DNA from: Bacteroidota bacterium
Lineage (GTDB): Bacteria; Bacteroidota; Bacteroidia; Chitinophagales; Chitinophagaceae
Direction: 5' to 3'
NCBI GenBank assembly: GCA_023386235.1
Contig: JAEWKC010000008.1
Location: forward strand, 1-63,226
Length of the DNA stretch: 63,226 bases
Below are positions 62,572-63,226 of this stretch, in pieces. The first letter of the stretch is position 1. Each line of letters opens with the position of its first letter. A program made the position numbers and the translations under genes. The notes under the pieces were generated by a model. It worked only from the letters and a program-made list of their open reading frames with translations. It did no database searches and was not told where the DNA came from.

Positions 62572-63226
62572 ATGATAGAGATTATAGAAAAAATAATAAA
62601 CAACGAAATATATAGAATTGTCGCATTCCCAATGTTTGTGGCGTTGTTTCTTTCCCTGCTTTTCGTGGTATTATTGTCTTTTCTTGGGGTAAAGAGGTAT
62701 ATCTTCCAAAAAATTTTTGGACGTGCCGAAAAAATGCTGCACATGCAAAATCTTCCGGGGGTAAGCATTATTACAGGGGCATACAACGAAACCGTAACGA
62801 TTATAGACAATGTCCACTCTTTAATCTCTTTAAATTACAGCAAATTTGAACTCATTATTGTAAATGACGGCAGCACCGATGATACCTTGGAAAAACTAAT
62901 TAATGAATTTAAACTAAAAGAAGTAAAGTACGTATTCGAAACCTACATACCATCTGCACCCATCAGAAAAATATACAAGTCTGAAGATCTTGCTTACAGC
63001 AACTTAATTGTTGTAGATAAAGAAAACGGAGGATGCAAAGCAGATGCCATCAATGCAGGACTAAATATTTCCAAATACGACTACTTCCTTAATATTGACG
63101 TTGATTGTATTTTGCACTTTGATACCTTGTTGAGGATGATGGAGGTTGTCGTGAATGAGGAAAAAAGATGTATAGGCGTGGGAGCAACTCTTAGAATGTC
63201 CAATTCAAGCATGATACATAGGGGAA
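62572..63226 (+). CDS. Membrane GT2 glycosyltransferase, 3' end outside window
   Basis: The first 218 residues of a family 2 glycosyltransferase, starting at ATG 62572 and open to the window end. An N-terminal TM helix (about residues 17-42) is followed by the catalytic domain: 'PGVSIITGAYNETVTIIDNV', 'FELIIVNDGSTDDTLEKL' (UDP-sugar-binding), 'KENGGCKADAINAGLN' and the metal-binding DVD in 'YFLNIDVDCILHF'. This layout is that of processive synthases such as poly-N-acetylglucosamine synthase. With the two preceding genes it suggests exopolysaccharide synthesis; product unknown. Confidence 0.88.
   Translation, partial: MIEIIEKIINNEIYRIVAFPMFVALFLSLLFVVLLSFLGVKRYIFQKIFGRAEKMLHMQNLPGVSIITGAYNETVTIIDNVHSLISLNYSKFELIIVNDGSTDDTLEKLINEFKLKEVKYVFETYIPSAPIRKIYKSEDLAYSNLIVVDKENGGCKADAINAGLNISKYDYFLNIDVDCILHFDTLLRMMEVVVNEEKRCIGVGATLRMSNSSMIHRG

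Noticed and set aside
62562..62810. 82-codon minus-strand ORF at the right end
   Set aside because: Antisense to the GT2 gene start, which has clear motifs and is open to the window end.

Overview
The window reads as AT-rich chromosomal DNA of a Bacteroidota, most likely order Chitinophagales (family Chitinophagaceae is my guess; genus cannot be told). Reasons seen in the sequence: repeated TAnnTTTG-type -7 promoter elements just upstream of genes, few Shine-Dalgarno sequences, a type IX secretion (T9SS) PorW/SprE-type protein and a T9SS C-terminal sorting-domain remnant, bacillithiol synthesis (bshC), S46 dipeptidyl peptidase, PL8 and GH16 polysaccharide enzymes, SACKK/SCSKK-type lipoboxes and PorT-like beta-barrels.

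Layout. 1-7768: a tightly coupled seven-gene operon (PL8 polysaccharide lyase, SDR dehydrogenase, class III CoA-transferase, crotonase, signal-less solute-binding-like protein, lactonase, MFS permease), the most unusual metabolic block here. 7811-12305: thioesterase, DUF6089-like outer-membrane protein, UbiD decarboxylase, ComB-like phosphatase, small exported protein. 12330-21915: housekeeping and envelope genes (rimO, bshC, M42 aminopeptidase, UbiA-like and LuxE-like genes divergently placed, PorT-like barrel, FAD oxidoreductase). 22012-24524: a catalytic-domain-less Fic C-terminal fragment behind three copies of a 12-bp operator-like motif, hemN, a small lipoprotein. 24598-30375: rpoC without rpoB next to it, a frameshifted lipoprotein gene, tRNA-Leu. 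30508-37557: SprE/PorW, penicillin-binding protein 1A, DUF488, GNAT. 37673-42273: a sucrose module (PfkB kinase, GH32-like enzyme, fused sucrose-phosphate synthase/phosphatase). 42274-43389: decayed DNA with short repeats, a T9SS sorting-domain pseudogene and tRNA-Ser. 43457-54575: dnaA, 5'-nucleotidase C-domain protein, fructose-bisphosphate aldolase, accD, smpB, oxyR, lipoprotein, cysteine desulfurase, ubiX, dgkA, EamA exporter, asnA. 54730-59709: S46 peptidase, lipoprotein, GH16, EVE protein, LutA-like protein. 59797-60888: interspersed repeats and two broken gene ends joined together (isocitrate dehydrogenase tail and AraC-family regulator). 60978-63226: start of a probable exopolysaccharide cluster (receiver protein lacking its phosphoacceptor Asp, membrane-anchored helical/HEAT-like protein, membrane GT2 glycosyltransferase cut by the window end).

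How genes work together. In the first operon, lyase products could be imported by the MFS protein, oxidised by the SDR, opened by the lactonase and then activated as CoA esters for the crotonase; this route is inferred, not known. The sucrose module has synthesis, hydrolysis and fructose phosphorylation in one place. UbiX at 51.7 kb supplies the prenylated flavin that the UbiD at 9.2 kb needs. The last cluster looks like a glycan synthase with dedicated, phosphorylation-independent partner proteins. All functions were assigned by reading motifs; no database search was run.
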